Below, in pieces: positions 36,667 to 44,166 of a stretch of DNA of 64,000 nucleotides (position 1 is its first letter; the number at the start of each line of letters is the position of its first letter). The position numbers and the translations under genes were made by a program. The stretch is from assembly GCA_017617805.1 (NCBI GenBank), contig JAFZVN010000002.1:1-64000 (forward strand), given 5' to 3'. The stretch comes from Bacteroidaceae bacterium. GTDB lineage: Bacteria > Bacteroidota > Bacteroidia > Bacteroidales > Bacteroidaceae. The notes under the pieces were generated by a model that was not told where the DNA came from, did not search any database, and saw nothing but the letters and a program-made list of their open reading frames with translations.

Positions 36667-37340
36667 ACGCTATTATCATCGTTGCAGGGGGAAAGGGACT
36701 TCGTATGGGTGGCGACATTCCCAAGCAGTTTTTGCCTGTTGGGGGCAAACCCATCCTGATGCGCACCATCGACCGTTTCTTGCAGTACGACTCGTCGATG
36801 CAGGTGGTGTTGGTCTTGCCTGAAAGTCAGCAGGACTATTGGCGGTCTTTGTGTGAGCAGTACCAGTATGCTCAGCCTTACACCTTGGCCAATGGTGGGG
36901 AGGCTCGCTTTCATTCTGTCAAGAATGGACTTGCTAAAGTCTCTCCTGAGGCTACCCTCATTGGGGTGCATGATGGAGTGCGTCCTTTCGTTTCACTTGC
37001 CACCATTCAAGCTGCTTATGAGGAAGCAGTACGTTCGGAGGCCGTTGTGCCTGTTGTGGATGTGGTGGAGACGGTACGCCATCAGGTGGGCAATCAGAGT
37101 GTCACAGTGCCACGTGCTGAGTACAAGCTTGTCCAGACGCCCCAGGTGTTTGCTGCCGAATTGTTACGAAAGGCCTACGAACAGCCCTATACTGAGTTCT
37201 TTACAGACGATGCTTCTGTGGTGGAACGCTTCGGACATCCTGTGACCCTTGTCATAGGCAATCGTGAAAATATCAAAATCACCACTCCTTTCGACCTGAC
37301 CATTGCTGAAGCTTTGGTGAAAAATGATGTAAGTGAGTGA
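36663..37340 (+). CDS. ispD: 2-C-methyl-D-erythritol 4-phosphate cytidylyltransferase
   Basis: Third enzyme of the non-mevalonate isoprenoid pathway, 225 residues, joining CTP and MEP to CDP-ME. The CTP-binding loop is visible as [20 protein letters not shown]. Further family blocks are [10 protein letters not shown], the [15 protein letters not shown] segment and the C-terminal [17 protein letters not shown]. It is coupled by overlap to the DJ-1 gene. After it comes a 150-base gap with a new promoter. Confidence 0.94.
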   Translation: MNAIIIVAGGKGLRMGGDIPKQFLPVGGKPILMRTIDRFLQYDSSMQVVLVLPESQQDYWRSLCEQYQYAQPYTLANGGEARFHSVKNGLAKVSPEATLIGVHDGVRPFVSLATIQAAYEEAVRSEAVVPVVDVVETVRHQVGNQSVTVPRAEYKLVQTPQVFAAELLRKAYEQPYTEFFTDDASVVERFGHPVTLVIGNRENIKITTPFDLTIAEALVKNDVSE

Positions 37341-37398
37341 AAAAGAGGGGGAAGAGTATGCCATTTTGCTGTTATGGAGCATTTTTCTCTCTAATTAT

Positions 37399-37429
37399 TT
37401 TGTGAGGTGCGGAAAACTTAATACTTTTG
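37399..37429 (+). promoter_or_regulatory. Promoter for the first MORN gene
   Basis: TTTG at 37399-37402 and TACTTTTG at 37422-37429 with a 19-base spacer, an excellent match. The predicted leader is about 60 bases. Confidence 0.75.
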
Positions 37430-37493
37430 CAAAGAGATAACTCAAAAACAAGGGCAAAAACAATTACTATTTTACACTAAAAACTTTCATATC

Positions 37494-38423
37494 GTGAAAA
37501 AGTTATCATTTCTTATTATTGCATTCTTCTTGATGGCAGGTACGATGTGGGCTGACCATGACAAGGATTTTGTGAAACCTGTGAACACCAGTACTAAAGG
37601 TAAATACACGGGACCAAGGAAAAAGGGACTCTTCCATGGTGAAGGCACTTACAGATGGGAGAATGGTGATGTCTATGAAGGCAGTTTCGTTGAGGGAAAG
37701 ATAGAAGGCTATGGTGTCTATACTTGGGCTGATGGCGACTTCTATCAAGGCTATTTCAAGGACGGCAAGCAAGAAGGTAAGGGCATTGCCTATTATGACA
37801 AAAAAGGAAACGTCTTTGAAGGAAATTGGCACAATGGCAAGCGCAACGGAAAAGGCAAACTCCATTGGGCCAATGGTGATATGTACGAAGGCGACTGGGT
37901 GGATGATGTCCGTACTGGCGAAGGTGTTTTCACTGCCATCAATGGCGATGAATATGCGGGTCACTATGATCACAACCAGCGCAATGGTCAGGGCACATAT
38001 ACATGGGCTAATGGCGATGTGTTCAATGGTAATTGGGTGGATGATGAACGTGAAGGTGAAGGTCGATATAAATTTGCCAATGGAGCCCTTTACGAAGGAA
38101 ATTTTGTGCTCTCCAAATTCGAAGGCGAGGGTACATACACCTCTCAAAACGGTTCTGTCTATGTGGGCACATTCCATGATGGTCGCCGTCATGGTTATGG
38201 CGTTTACAAGACCCCCACAGGAACAGAACTGGCTGGCAATTGGGAAAATAACAAGTTTGTGGGTGAATCACACTCTACCAAAGGTTTGTTGACGGCTATT
38301 AAGAATGGTATCTATGCCGATGGCGGCTTGACAACCTTCGGCTGGGTTCTTGTGGCTATTCTCATTCTTTCTCTTGGATGGTTTGCATTCAGTCGCTTCC
38401 GTCCTCGTAAAGAAGTAAAATAA
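37494..38423 (+). CDS. Exported MORN-repeat protein with C-terminal membrane anchor
   Basis: A 309-residue protein starting at GTG (37494), chosen because the Lys-rich signal peptide MKKLSFLIIAFFLMAGTMW follows at once. Nine 23-residue MORN repeats (for example GYGVYTWADGDFYQGYF; GEGTYTSQNGSVYVGTF) fill residues about 45-260. A membrane helix at about 283-302 (FGWVLVAILILSLGWFAF) and a basic tail end the protein, so the repeats would be periplasmic. MORN repeats bind lipids or proteins in other systems. It lies 10 bases before a PrsW-type protease gene and is repeat-for-repeat similar to the gene at 40319. Confidence 0.88.
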   Translation: MKKLSFLIIAFFLMAGTMWADHDKDFVKPVNTSTKGKYTGPRKKGLFHGEGTYRWENGDVYEGSFVEGKIEGYGVYTWADGDFYQGYFKDGKQEGKGIAYYDKKGNVFEGNWHNGKRNGKGKLHWANGDMYEGDWVDDVRTGEGVFTAINGDEYAGHYDHNQRNGQGTYTWANGDVFNGNWVDDEREGEGRYKFANGALYEGNFVLSKFEGEGTYTSQNGSVYVGTFHDGRRHGYGVYKTPTGTELAGNWENNKFVGESHSTKGLLTAIKNGIYADGGLTTFGWVLVAILILSLGWFAFSRFRPRKEVK

Positions 38424-38433
38424 AGGAAGCCGC

Positions 38434-39171
38434 ATGCTCTATTTCTTGGCAATCCTATCAGGCATCCTTCCCGCGTTGGTACTTATCGCGTTCATTTATT
38501 GGCAAGATAAGTATCGGCGCGAGCCTGTAAAATGGATTGTCAAGTCCTTCTGGTATGGCATGATGGCCTGTGCTGGGGCTGTCCTCATCGAGATCCTGTT
38601 GCCTGATTGCGATTTGGATACCTTGGGGGGTGACGTTTATTACAGTTTCATCGTGATTGCCTTTTCGGAGGAGATCATGAAATACCTCTTTTTCTGGTTG
38701 CTGGTGCGTCGCAATCCCTTTTTTGACGAGCGTATGGATGGTATCGTCTATGCGGCATGTGTCGGCATGGGATTGGCAGGTTTGGAGAATATCGGCTATC
38801 TGTTGTTGAATCTTGATGATCTCGCTTTTTGGGGAGTGGGACGGGCATTGTTCAGTGTGCCAGGTCATTTCTTCTATGGCGTATTCATGGGTTACTATTA
38901 TTCGCTTGCCATCTATGGTTCACGCCGTCGCCGTGTATTGTATTACATCCTCGCCTTCCTGGTTCCCTTCGCCTATCATGGTATCTTTGATTGTTCGATT
39001 TTGATTGCCGACCTCAACGATCCTCTCTTCTATACTGGTGTGTCCGTCTTCTTGGTTGTGTTCATCCTGATGATCATCATGGCTCGTCACTACATCCTGC
39101 GTCTCCTCCGTTCTGACAACAAGTTGATGCACAAAGTCGGACTCCGGCCCACCCATAACTCAAAACTCTAA
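38434..39171 (+). CDS. PrsW-family intramembrane metalloprotease
   Basis: A 245-residue polytopic inner-membrane protein with about seven helices. It carries the PrsW/M82 motifs: Glu-Glu in AFSEEIMKYLFFW, then GMGLAGLENIGYLL, HFFYGVFMGYYY and HGIFD. In Bacillus PrsW cleaves an anti-sigma factor; no anti-sigma gene lies nearby, so the target here is unknown. Possible substrates by context are the flanking exported MORN proteins or a distant anti-sigma. The last codons and stop fall within a heptamer tandem repeat (39163-39204), so the C-terminus may vary between strains. Confidence 0.85.
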   Translation: MLYFLAILSGILPALVLIAFIYWQDKYRREPVKWIVKSFWYGMMACAGAVLIEILLPDCDLDTLGGDVYYSFIVIAFSEEIMKYLFFWLLVRRNPFFDERMDGIVYAACVGMGLAGLENIGYLLLNLDDLAFWGVGRALFSVPGHFFYGVFMGYYYSLAIYGSRRRRVLYYILAFLVPFAYHGIFDCSILIADLNDPLFYTGVSVFLVVFILMIIMARHYILRLLRSDNKLMHKVGLRPTHNSKL

Positions 39172-39204
39172 GCACTAAGCTCTAAACACTAAACTCTAAA
39201 CTAT
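39163..39204 (+). repeat. Six degenerate heptamer tandem repeats
   Basis: Units of the type AAACTCT / AAGCACT / AAGCTCT / AAACACT / AAACTCT / AAACTAT in exact 7-base register. The array covers the stop codon of the PrsW gene (39169-39171) and the leader of the GH43-like gene. Confidence 0.8.
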
Positions 39205-39214
39205 TAACTCAATT

Positions 39215-40264
39215 ATGCTAAAATCATTTGTAACTACTTTCCTTTTGGGAATTTCCACCATCTCCCTCTCAGCACAGAACTTGCAGAAGGGTACGTATGG
39301 TTATCTATATTGTCACATGAGCGACAATGGTGAATTCACGGCTTATGCCCTCAGTCGTGACGGTCTTCATTATCATGACCTCAACGAGGGCAAGGCCATC
39401 ATGGATGCTGGCAAGTTGGCTGGCATCGAGGGTGGACAGCGTGATGCCTATGTGTGTCGCAAGTCTGACTCAGGCAAAGGCTATCTCATGGTCACCACCG
39501 ACATGTGTGTGGGGAAGAGCAAGCAGTGGTACAACTATGGCATCGACCTCTTGAAGAGCGATGACCTCATCCATTGGACTTCCACCACTTTCGACTTCCG
39601 TAAGGGCAACGAAATTTTCTGCGATCCTGAGAGTCCAGACATCATTGCTGACTGGAGCAAAATCAATCGCGTGTGGGCACCTCAAATCTTTTGGGATCCT
39701 GACTATGTGTGGGCTAATGGCGACAAAGGCGGCTACTTCATCTACTACTCCATCTGGAGTTTCAACGAAGGTGACAAGTACGACCGCATGGTGTATAGCT
39801 ATGCCGATAAGACCTTCACTAAATTGACCAAACCTCGTGTGCTCTTCGATTGGGGCTATGCCACCATCGATGCCGATATCAACTACCTCGAAAGTGATCA
39901 CAAGTACCACATGCTCATCAAGAAAGAAGGTGGACATCCTGGCATCTTCCAGACCAAGGCGGACAAACTCACAGGTCCTTGGCCAGAACCTGATGAGAAC
40001 GACTTCGTCAGTTTCGAGGGCAAGAAGAAGTGTGAGGGCAGCAGCGCCTTCCAGATTATTGGCGAGAAAGGTTGGCGTGTGGCTTACATTCAGTACAGCG
40101 ACCGCCCCAAGCACTATCGCATCTGTCAAACAGATGAATACCTCAAAGGATTCCACAATCCTGTCGATATTCAGGGTGTTACAGCTCCTCAGCATGGCAG
40201 CTTCATGCGATTGACCAAGAAGGAGTACAAGCGGTTGGAGAAGCACTTTAATGTCCCCCAGTGA
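39215..40264 (+). CDS. Secreted GH43-like beta-propeller glycosidase
   Basis: A 349-residue exported protein (signal peptide about 1-20, ISLSAQ). The GH43-type acid triad can be placed: Asp in GGQRDAYVCRKS, Asp in ATIDADINYLES, and Glu in KCEGSSAFQIIG; RVWAPQIFWDP is the usual aromatic blade motif. It is more distant from arabinanases than the enzyme at 9805, and the subfamily and substrate are not clear. Its stop codon lies in the terminator at 40253. It may be transcribed with the upstream MORN and PrsW genes. Confidence 0.8.
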   Translation: MLKSFVTTFLLGISTISLSAQNLQKGTYGYLYCHMSDNGEFTAYALSRDGLHYHDLNEGKAIMDAGKLAGIEGGQRDAYVCRKSDSGKGYLMVTTDMCVGKSKQWYNYGIDLLKSDDLIHWTSTTFDFRKGNEIFCDPESPDIIADWSKINRVWAPQIFWDPDYVWANGDKGGYFIYYSIWSFNEGDKYDRMVYSYADKTFTKLTKPRVLFDWGYATIDADINYLESDHKYHMLIKKEGGHPGIFQTKADKLTGPWPEPDENDFVSFEGKKKCEGSSAFQIIGEKGWRVAYIQYSDRPKHYRICQTDEYLKGFHNPVDIQGVTAPQHGSFMRLTKKEYKRLEKHFNVPQ

Positions 40265-40282
40265 TTGATGGGGGACTTTTAT
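40253..40282 (+). terminator. Terminator overlapping the GH43-like stop codon
   Basis: GTCCCCCA (40253-40260) pairs perfectly with TGGGGGAC (40269-40276), 8-base loop, followed by TTTT. The TGA stop (40262-40264) is in the loop. Confidence 0.85.
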
Positions 40283-40318
40283 AACCTATTATTCCATACA
40301 AAATCTATTTAATTCATT

Positions 40319-41113
40319 TTGAAAAAATATAACTTGTTGATGTATGCCTGTCTCATGGCAGGCTCTGTTGCGGCTCAAAACGTAGGGACAGCTTCCTCGA
40401 AGAACAAGGTCATGGACAAGTCTCCGAAGAAGAGTAGGGAGGCGCTGGAAGAATACAACGTGGTGTGTAGATATGACAACGGCGATGTGTATGAGGGATC
40501 CCTCCGAGATGGAAAGTTTGAAGGGTATGGCATCTACCGATGGGCAGATGGCAATTCTTATCAAGGATTATTCCATCAGGGTCTGCAAGAGAATGAGGGA
40601 GTGGCCATCTATGTGGATAAGAGCAATACCTATAAAGGTCAATGGCATCTTGGTAAACGGCATGGTAAGGGTGTCTTGACCATGTCGAATGGCGACACGT
40701 ATGAAGGTGATTGGGAGAATGACAGACGGACCGGATTTGGTGTCTTTCGTTCGAAGAAGGGCGATGTCTATATGGGACAATGGTCAGATGACCTTCGTCA
40801 CGGACGAGGCACTTATCAGTATGCCAATGGCGATGTGTACATTGGTCAGTGGGTGAATGGTGAGAAGGAAGGATATGGCTGTTATCGCTATGCTGACGGA
40901 TCCATCTATGAAGGTGCGTTTTTTCATTCCGAATTTGAGGGCGAAGGCACCTACCTCTATACAGACGGAGCTGTGTATGTGGGACATTTCCACCACGGCG
41001 TTCGTCAAGGGTATGGAATCTATCGAACCACTAACGGCCAGGTGCTGTCAGGCTATTGGACAGACAACACCCTGGTCGATGATTCCTCGAAGTCAAAGAA
41101 AAAGCACACTTGA
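40319..41113 (+). CDS. Secreted MORN-repeat protein, paralogue of the 37494 gene
   Basis: A 264-residue exported protein. The TTG at 40319 is taken as start because it gives a Lys-Lys-led signal peptide (MKKYNLLMYACLMAGSVAAQ); the next ATG would cut that peptide. Nine MORN repeats align one-to-one with those of the 37494 protein (GYGIYRWADGNSYQG; GEGTYLYTDGAVYVGHF; GYGIYRTTNGQVLSGYW). Unlike that paralogue it has no C-terminal membrane helix, ending SSKSKKKHT, so it should be soluble in the periplasm or exported. It follows the terminator at 40253; no clear promoter was seen. Confidence 0.85.
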   Translation: MKKYNLLMYACLMAGSVAAQNVGTASSKNKVMDKSPKKSREALEEYNVVCRYDNGDVYEGSLRDGKFEGYGIYRWADGNSYQGLFHQGLQENEGVAIYVDKSNTYKGQWHLGKRHGKGVLTMSNGDTYEGDWENDRRTGFGVFRSKKGDVYMGQWSDDLRHGRGTYQYANGDVYIGQWVNGEKEGYGCYRYADGSIYEGAFFHSEFEGEGTYLYTDGAVYVGHFHHGVRQGYGIYRTTNGQVLSGYWTDNTLVDDSSKSKKKHT

Positions 41114-41155
41114 CCGCTTTTAACTTTTAACTCAACTTTCGCAAGTGTTCAACTT

Positions 41156-41376
41156 GTTCATTTCAACACGAATGACACGAAATTTTACAAAACTAAGCAA
41201 CAAGAATCTACCACACAAAGCACCTTCTGTGCTACTAATTTCACGAAGGCCATCCGGGACGGTTCGTGAACCTTTAGCTCGGCGTAGCCAAATTAGTAGC
41301 CGCTTGCGGCTTCGAGCAATAAGAAAATCTGTCCGCATGGCTTCGTTTCTTTCGTGAAATTTGTGTTAAAATGAAC
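41156..41376. repeat. 221-bp element with nested inverted repeats
   Basis: The 27-base ends 41156-41182 and 41350-41376 are inverted repeats with 23 of 27 positions matching. Inside, GCTACTAATTT (41231-41241) and AAATTAGTAGC (41290-41300) form a perfect 11-bp inverted repeat. There is no convincing gene within. It fills most of the gap between the MORN gene and the convergent MscS gene and resembles a miniature non-autonomous element or a dispersed intergenic repeat. Confidence 0.65.
41268..41291 (+). repeat. 24-base dispersed repeat, copy 1
   Basis: A 24-base sequence beginning GAACCTTTAGCTCGG and ending CGTAGCCAA. It is identical to 55206-55229 and similar to 55235-55258. This copy lies inside the 221-bp element. 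Confidence 0.75.
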
Positions 41377-41394
41377 ATACGAAACTTTAACTTT

Positions 41395-43188
41395 TCACTC
41401 TCCACTCTTTGGAATCTGCACAGGCAAATTATCTCGTCTTGCTTCGATATGAGGAGACATGATTTCCACGCCTGCTCCATGCATCGTGTCGAGAATGTTT
41501 TGGTGGAGGGTTGAATAGACGGCAGGCATGGTTCTGGAGCGTTCCGTGTAGCCATTGATTTCATATTCCACATAGAAATCATCCAGCGAGGTGATGCGCA
41601 CGTAGGGTTTGGGATGCTTCTTGATGCCATCAGTCTTGTCAGCGGCTTCCAACAGGAGACGCTCAATCTTTTTCCAAGGCTCATCATAGCCAATCGTGAT
41701 TTTCGTGTGGACGATGACCCCATATTGCTGTGCCGAAATGGTGTAGTTGGACGTCTGCGAACTCATCATGTTCGAGTTGGGAATCGTCACAATCTCGTTC
41801 TTGCGGGTACGGATGCGAGTGACGAGCATGCTCTTCTCCACCACCTCACCTTCTGTGTCACCATAGCGGATGTAGTCACCCAGACGGAAGGGACGCATGT
41901 AGGTCATCACCAACCCTGCCATCACGTTGCCCACCACAGATGTGGAACCTAATGACACCACCACACCAATGAACACAGACACGCCTTGGAAGACTTGTGA
42001 GTCTGAACTGGGCAGCAATGGCCATATCATCACGAACATGAAGCATAAGAGCAGGACACGCAGGATGCTATAGGTGGGCATTGCCCAATCGGCATAGAAT
42101 CCATTGATTTTCAGCCGTCCACTGGCAATCTCATTCGCAAAGTAACGTATGGCCTTCAGCAGATAGTGGAAGCAGAAGATGATGACGGCAATCTTGAAGA
42201 GGTTGGGCAGATAATTCACCACAGCCCCTAAGATGTCGCTAAGTGGATTCCAGATGAAGCCAAACACCGTATAGGTGTATGCCTTTGTCTCTGGGAAGAA
42301 GGAGAACATGAATGTGATGCCCACCAGCACCACCACTAAGATGAGCAGCAGACGTACCAGGTTGAAGAGGAAGATGATGAAGATGCCTAACCTGTGGGTG
42401 TCGAGCAAGGGATAGTTCTTGATGCTCACCGACTTGATGCTGCTCAGGATTTTCTTGGTGGTGCTGAATTTCCATCGACGGAAAAGCCACACGATGAACC
42501 AGATGAGCAACACCTGCACAGCGATGATGAGTCCCACCCATCCCATGCTCTGCAATTTCTGTCGCAAGCCGTATGTCTTGTGCAACTCCTCCACCTTCTT
42601 GCTGATGGCCTCTCGATAGGTCTCCGCCAGTTCCATGCGCTCCATACCCATCCACAGGGCATCGAGGTCGGTCACGCTCAGAATGACATCCTCGCCCACC
42701 ATCACGTCCGATGATACCTCGCTGTCGAACACATAGATGGAATCGACAAACATCGTCAGCCGTTTGCCCACCTCCATCACCTTACTCTTCACGGCACTCA
42801 CACGCGCTTCTGGCAGCATGCCACCCTTGCGGGCATAAATCACCAACAGCGTGTCGCCATCGATAATCAACGGAGCCCCTGGTGTCACGTTCCGCAGCGA
42901 ATCCACTCTCGCCTTGCGTTCAGCTTGCCGCAGCGAATCCTCTTTTGCGCTCTTGCCCGTCCGTTCCAGCTGCTCCTGCATCATGATGCCTTGCAGCTTC
43001 AATTCCTGAATCTGGTGGTTCAGTGACCCCACAATCGAGTCATTCACAGCCTTCAACGAGTCCACTATCGACACCATTTCTGTTGCTGTCTCCTGTTCCT
43101 CTTCCTGGCCGAAACCCACGATGGCACTCATCAGCATCATGCCAAGGGCCACCATTCTTGCAAGATATGTATGCATACGTTCTATCAT
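41395..43188 (-). CDS. MscS-family mechanosensitive channel with periplasmic N-terminus
   Basis: An inner-membrane small-conductance mechanosensitive channel that releases solutes on osmotic downshock. With the start at 43188 (MIERMHTYLARMVA) it has 597 residues: a signal peptide, a periplasmic helical region (IVDSLKAVNDSIV, coiled coil), several membrane helices, then the MscS pore helix and beta domain (SLGSTSVVGNVMAGLVMTYM, RPFRLGDYIRYGDTEGEVVE, IPNSNMMSSQTSNYT). A further upstream ATG (43263) is rejected because a strong promoter lies between. The next Met (43176) is also possible, since the promoter leaves almost no leader. Confidence 0.9.
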   Translation of the reverse strand: MIERMHTYLARMVALGMMLMSAIVGFGQEEEQETATEMVSIVDSLKAVNDSIVGSLNHQIQELKLQGIMMQEQLERTGKSAKEDSLRQAERKARVDSLRNVTPGAPLIIDGDTLLVIYARKGGMLPEARVSAVKSKVMEVGKRLTMFVDSIYVFDSEVSSDVMVGEDVILSVTDLDALWMGMERMELAETYREAISKKVEELHKTYGLRQKLQSMGWVGLIIAVQVLLIWFIVWLFRRWKFSTTKKILSSIKSVSIKNYPLLDTHRLGIFIIFLFNLVRLLLILVVVLVGITFMFSFFPETKAYTYTVFGFIWNPLSDILGAVVNYLPNLFKIAVIIFCFHYLLKAIRYFANEIASGRLKINGFYADWAMPTYSILRVLLLCFMFVMIWPLLPSSDSQVFQGVSVFIGVVVSLGSTSVVGNVMAGLVMTYMRPFRLGDYIRYGDTEGEVVEKSMLVTRIRTRKNEIVTIPNSNMMSSQTSNYTISAQQYGVIVHTKITIGYDEPWKKIERLLLEAADKTDGIKKHPKPYVRITSLDDFYVEYEINGYTERSRTMPAVYSTLHQNILDTMHGAGVEIMSPHIEARRDNLPVQIPKSGE

Positions 43189-43197
43189 TTTGGGGGA

Positions 43198-43228
43198 CAA
43201 AGGTAGTGAAAGCCGAATACAATACAAA
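43198..43228 (-). promoter_or_regulatory. Promoter for the MscS gene
   Basis: On the minus strand TTTG (43228-43225) and TACCTTTG (43205-43198) with 19 bases between. The -7 box ends only 9 bases before the chosen ATG. Confidence 0.7.
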
Positions 43229-43338
43229 ATAAAAACGCTTTTATTTTTATTGTTGAGGCGCATCCTACCTTCGAGCGTAGCTCAACGTTAAGAAAAAGCC
43301 GAATATAATACAAAGAAAACAATTTTTGTTCGCTTTTT

Positions 43339-43369
43339 TTTGCTTCATGCGATTCTTTTCCTACATTTG
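43339..43369 (+). promoter_or_regulatory. Promoter for the SDR gene
   Basis: TTTG at 43339-43342 and TACATTTG at 43362-43369 with a 19-base spacer. Confidence 0.7.
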
Positions 43370-43405
43370 CAACCAGAACTCAATTTTTTCAACCATCAAA
43401 AGAGG

Positions 43406-44131
43406 ATGAACAAGAAAGCAATCATAGTGGGAGCCAGTTCAGGCATCGGACGTGAAGTGGCACTCTTGCTGCTGGCTGAAGGTTGGCATTTGGGCTTGGC
43501 GGCACGACGTATGGAACCGCTGTTGGAATTGAAGGCTTTGGCACCAGAACGTGTGGAAGTGATGACCATCGATGTGACCCAACCCGATGCTGGCGACCTC
43601 CTGCTCACGCTCATTCAGCGTATGGACGGCATCCAACTCTACTTCCATGCCTCAGGCATTGGCCACCAAAATCGTATGTTGGAGGCAGACATCGAACTGC
43701 GAACGATGGACACCAACGCTGTGGGATTCACTCGGATGATAGGCACCGCCTACCGTTACTTTGCCGAACGGGGTGAAGGTCATATCGCAGCCATCACCTC
43801 CATTGCAGGCACCAAAGGACTGGGGCCAGCACCCGCCTATTCCGCCACCAAAGCCATGCAAGCCACCTACCTTCAAGCCTTGGAGCAGCAAGCGCACCAA
43901 CGGGGCCTGCACATCCGCTTCACCGACATCCGTCCAGGCTTTGTTGATACCGCCTTGCTTCGTGGCGATTTCCGTTATCCGATGCTGATGCAACCCCAAG
44001 CCGTCGCTCGTGACATCGTCCATTCCCTCCACCACCATCACCACATCCGCATCATCGACTTCCGCTACCGCCTCCTCACTTTCTTCTGGCGTCTCATCCC
44101 CAACTGGATTTGGCGCAGGATGAAGATATGA
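43406..44131 (+). CDS. Short-chain dehydrogenase/reductase
   Basis: A 241-residue NAD(P)-dependent SDR-family oxidoreductase. The ATG at 43406 gives MNKKAIIVGASSGIGREVAL with the nucleotide-binding GASSGIG; the longer upstream frame precedes the promoter and is rejected. Catalytic Ser is in ITSIAGTKG and the Tyr-x-x-x-Lys in AYSATKAMQA. The substrate is not predictable. The His-rich HSLHHHHHIR near the C-terminus is unusual. It converges on the AraC-type regulator gene, with a 35-base gap containing the palindrome TGACAAC-GT-GTTGTCA (44154-44169). Confidence 0.9.
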   Translation: MNKKAIIVGASSGIGREVALLLLAEGWHLGLAARRMEPLLELKALAPERVEVMTIDVTQPDAGDLLLTLIQRMDGIQLYFHASGIGHQNRMLEADIELRTMDTNAVGFTRMIGTAYRYFAERGEGHIAAITSIAGTKGLGPAPAYSATKAMQATYLQALEQQAHQRGLHIRFTDIRPGFVDTALLRGDFRYPMLMQPQAVARDIVHSLHHHHHIRIIDFRYRLLTFFWRLIPNWIWRRMKI

Positions 44132-44166
44132 AAATACTTGAAGTGAAAACTCGTGACAACGTGTTG

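Noticed and set aside
39470..40246. 258-codon minus-strand ORF opposite the GH43-like gene
   Set aside because: Antisense to a gene with signal peptide and catalytic motifs; no features of its own.
41145..41357. 70-codon ORF inside the 221-bp inverted-repeat element
   Set aside because: Arg/Ser-rich with no start signal; the frame crosses both internal repeat arms, so it is better explained as non-coding repeat sequence.
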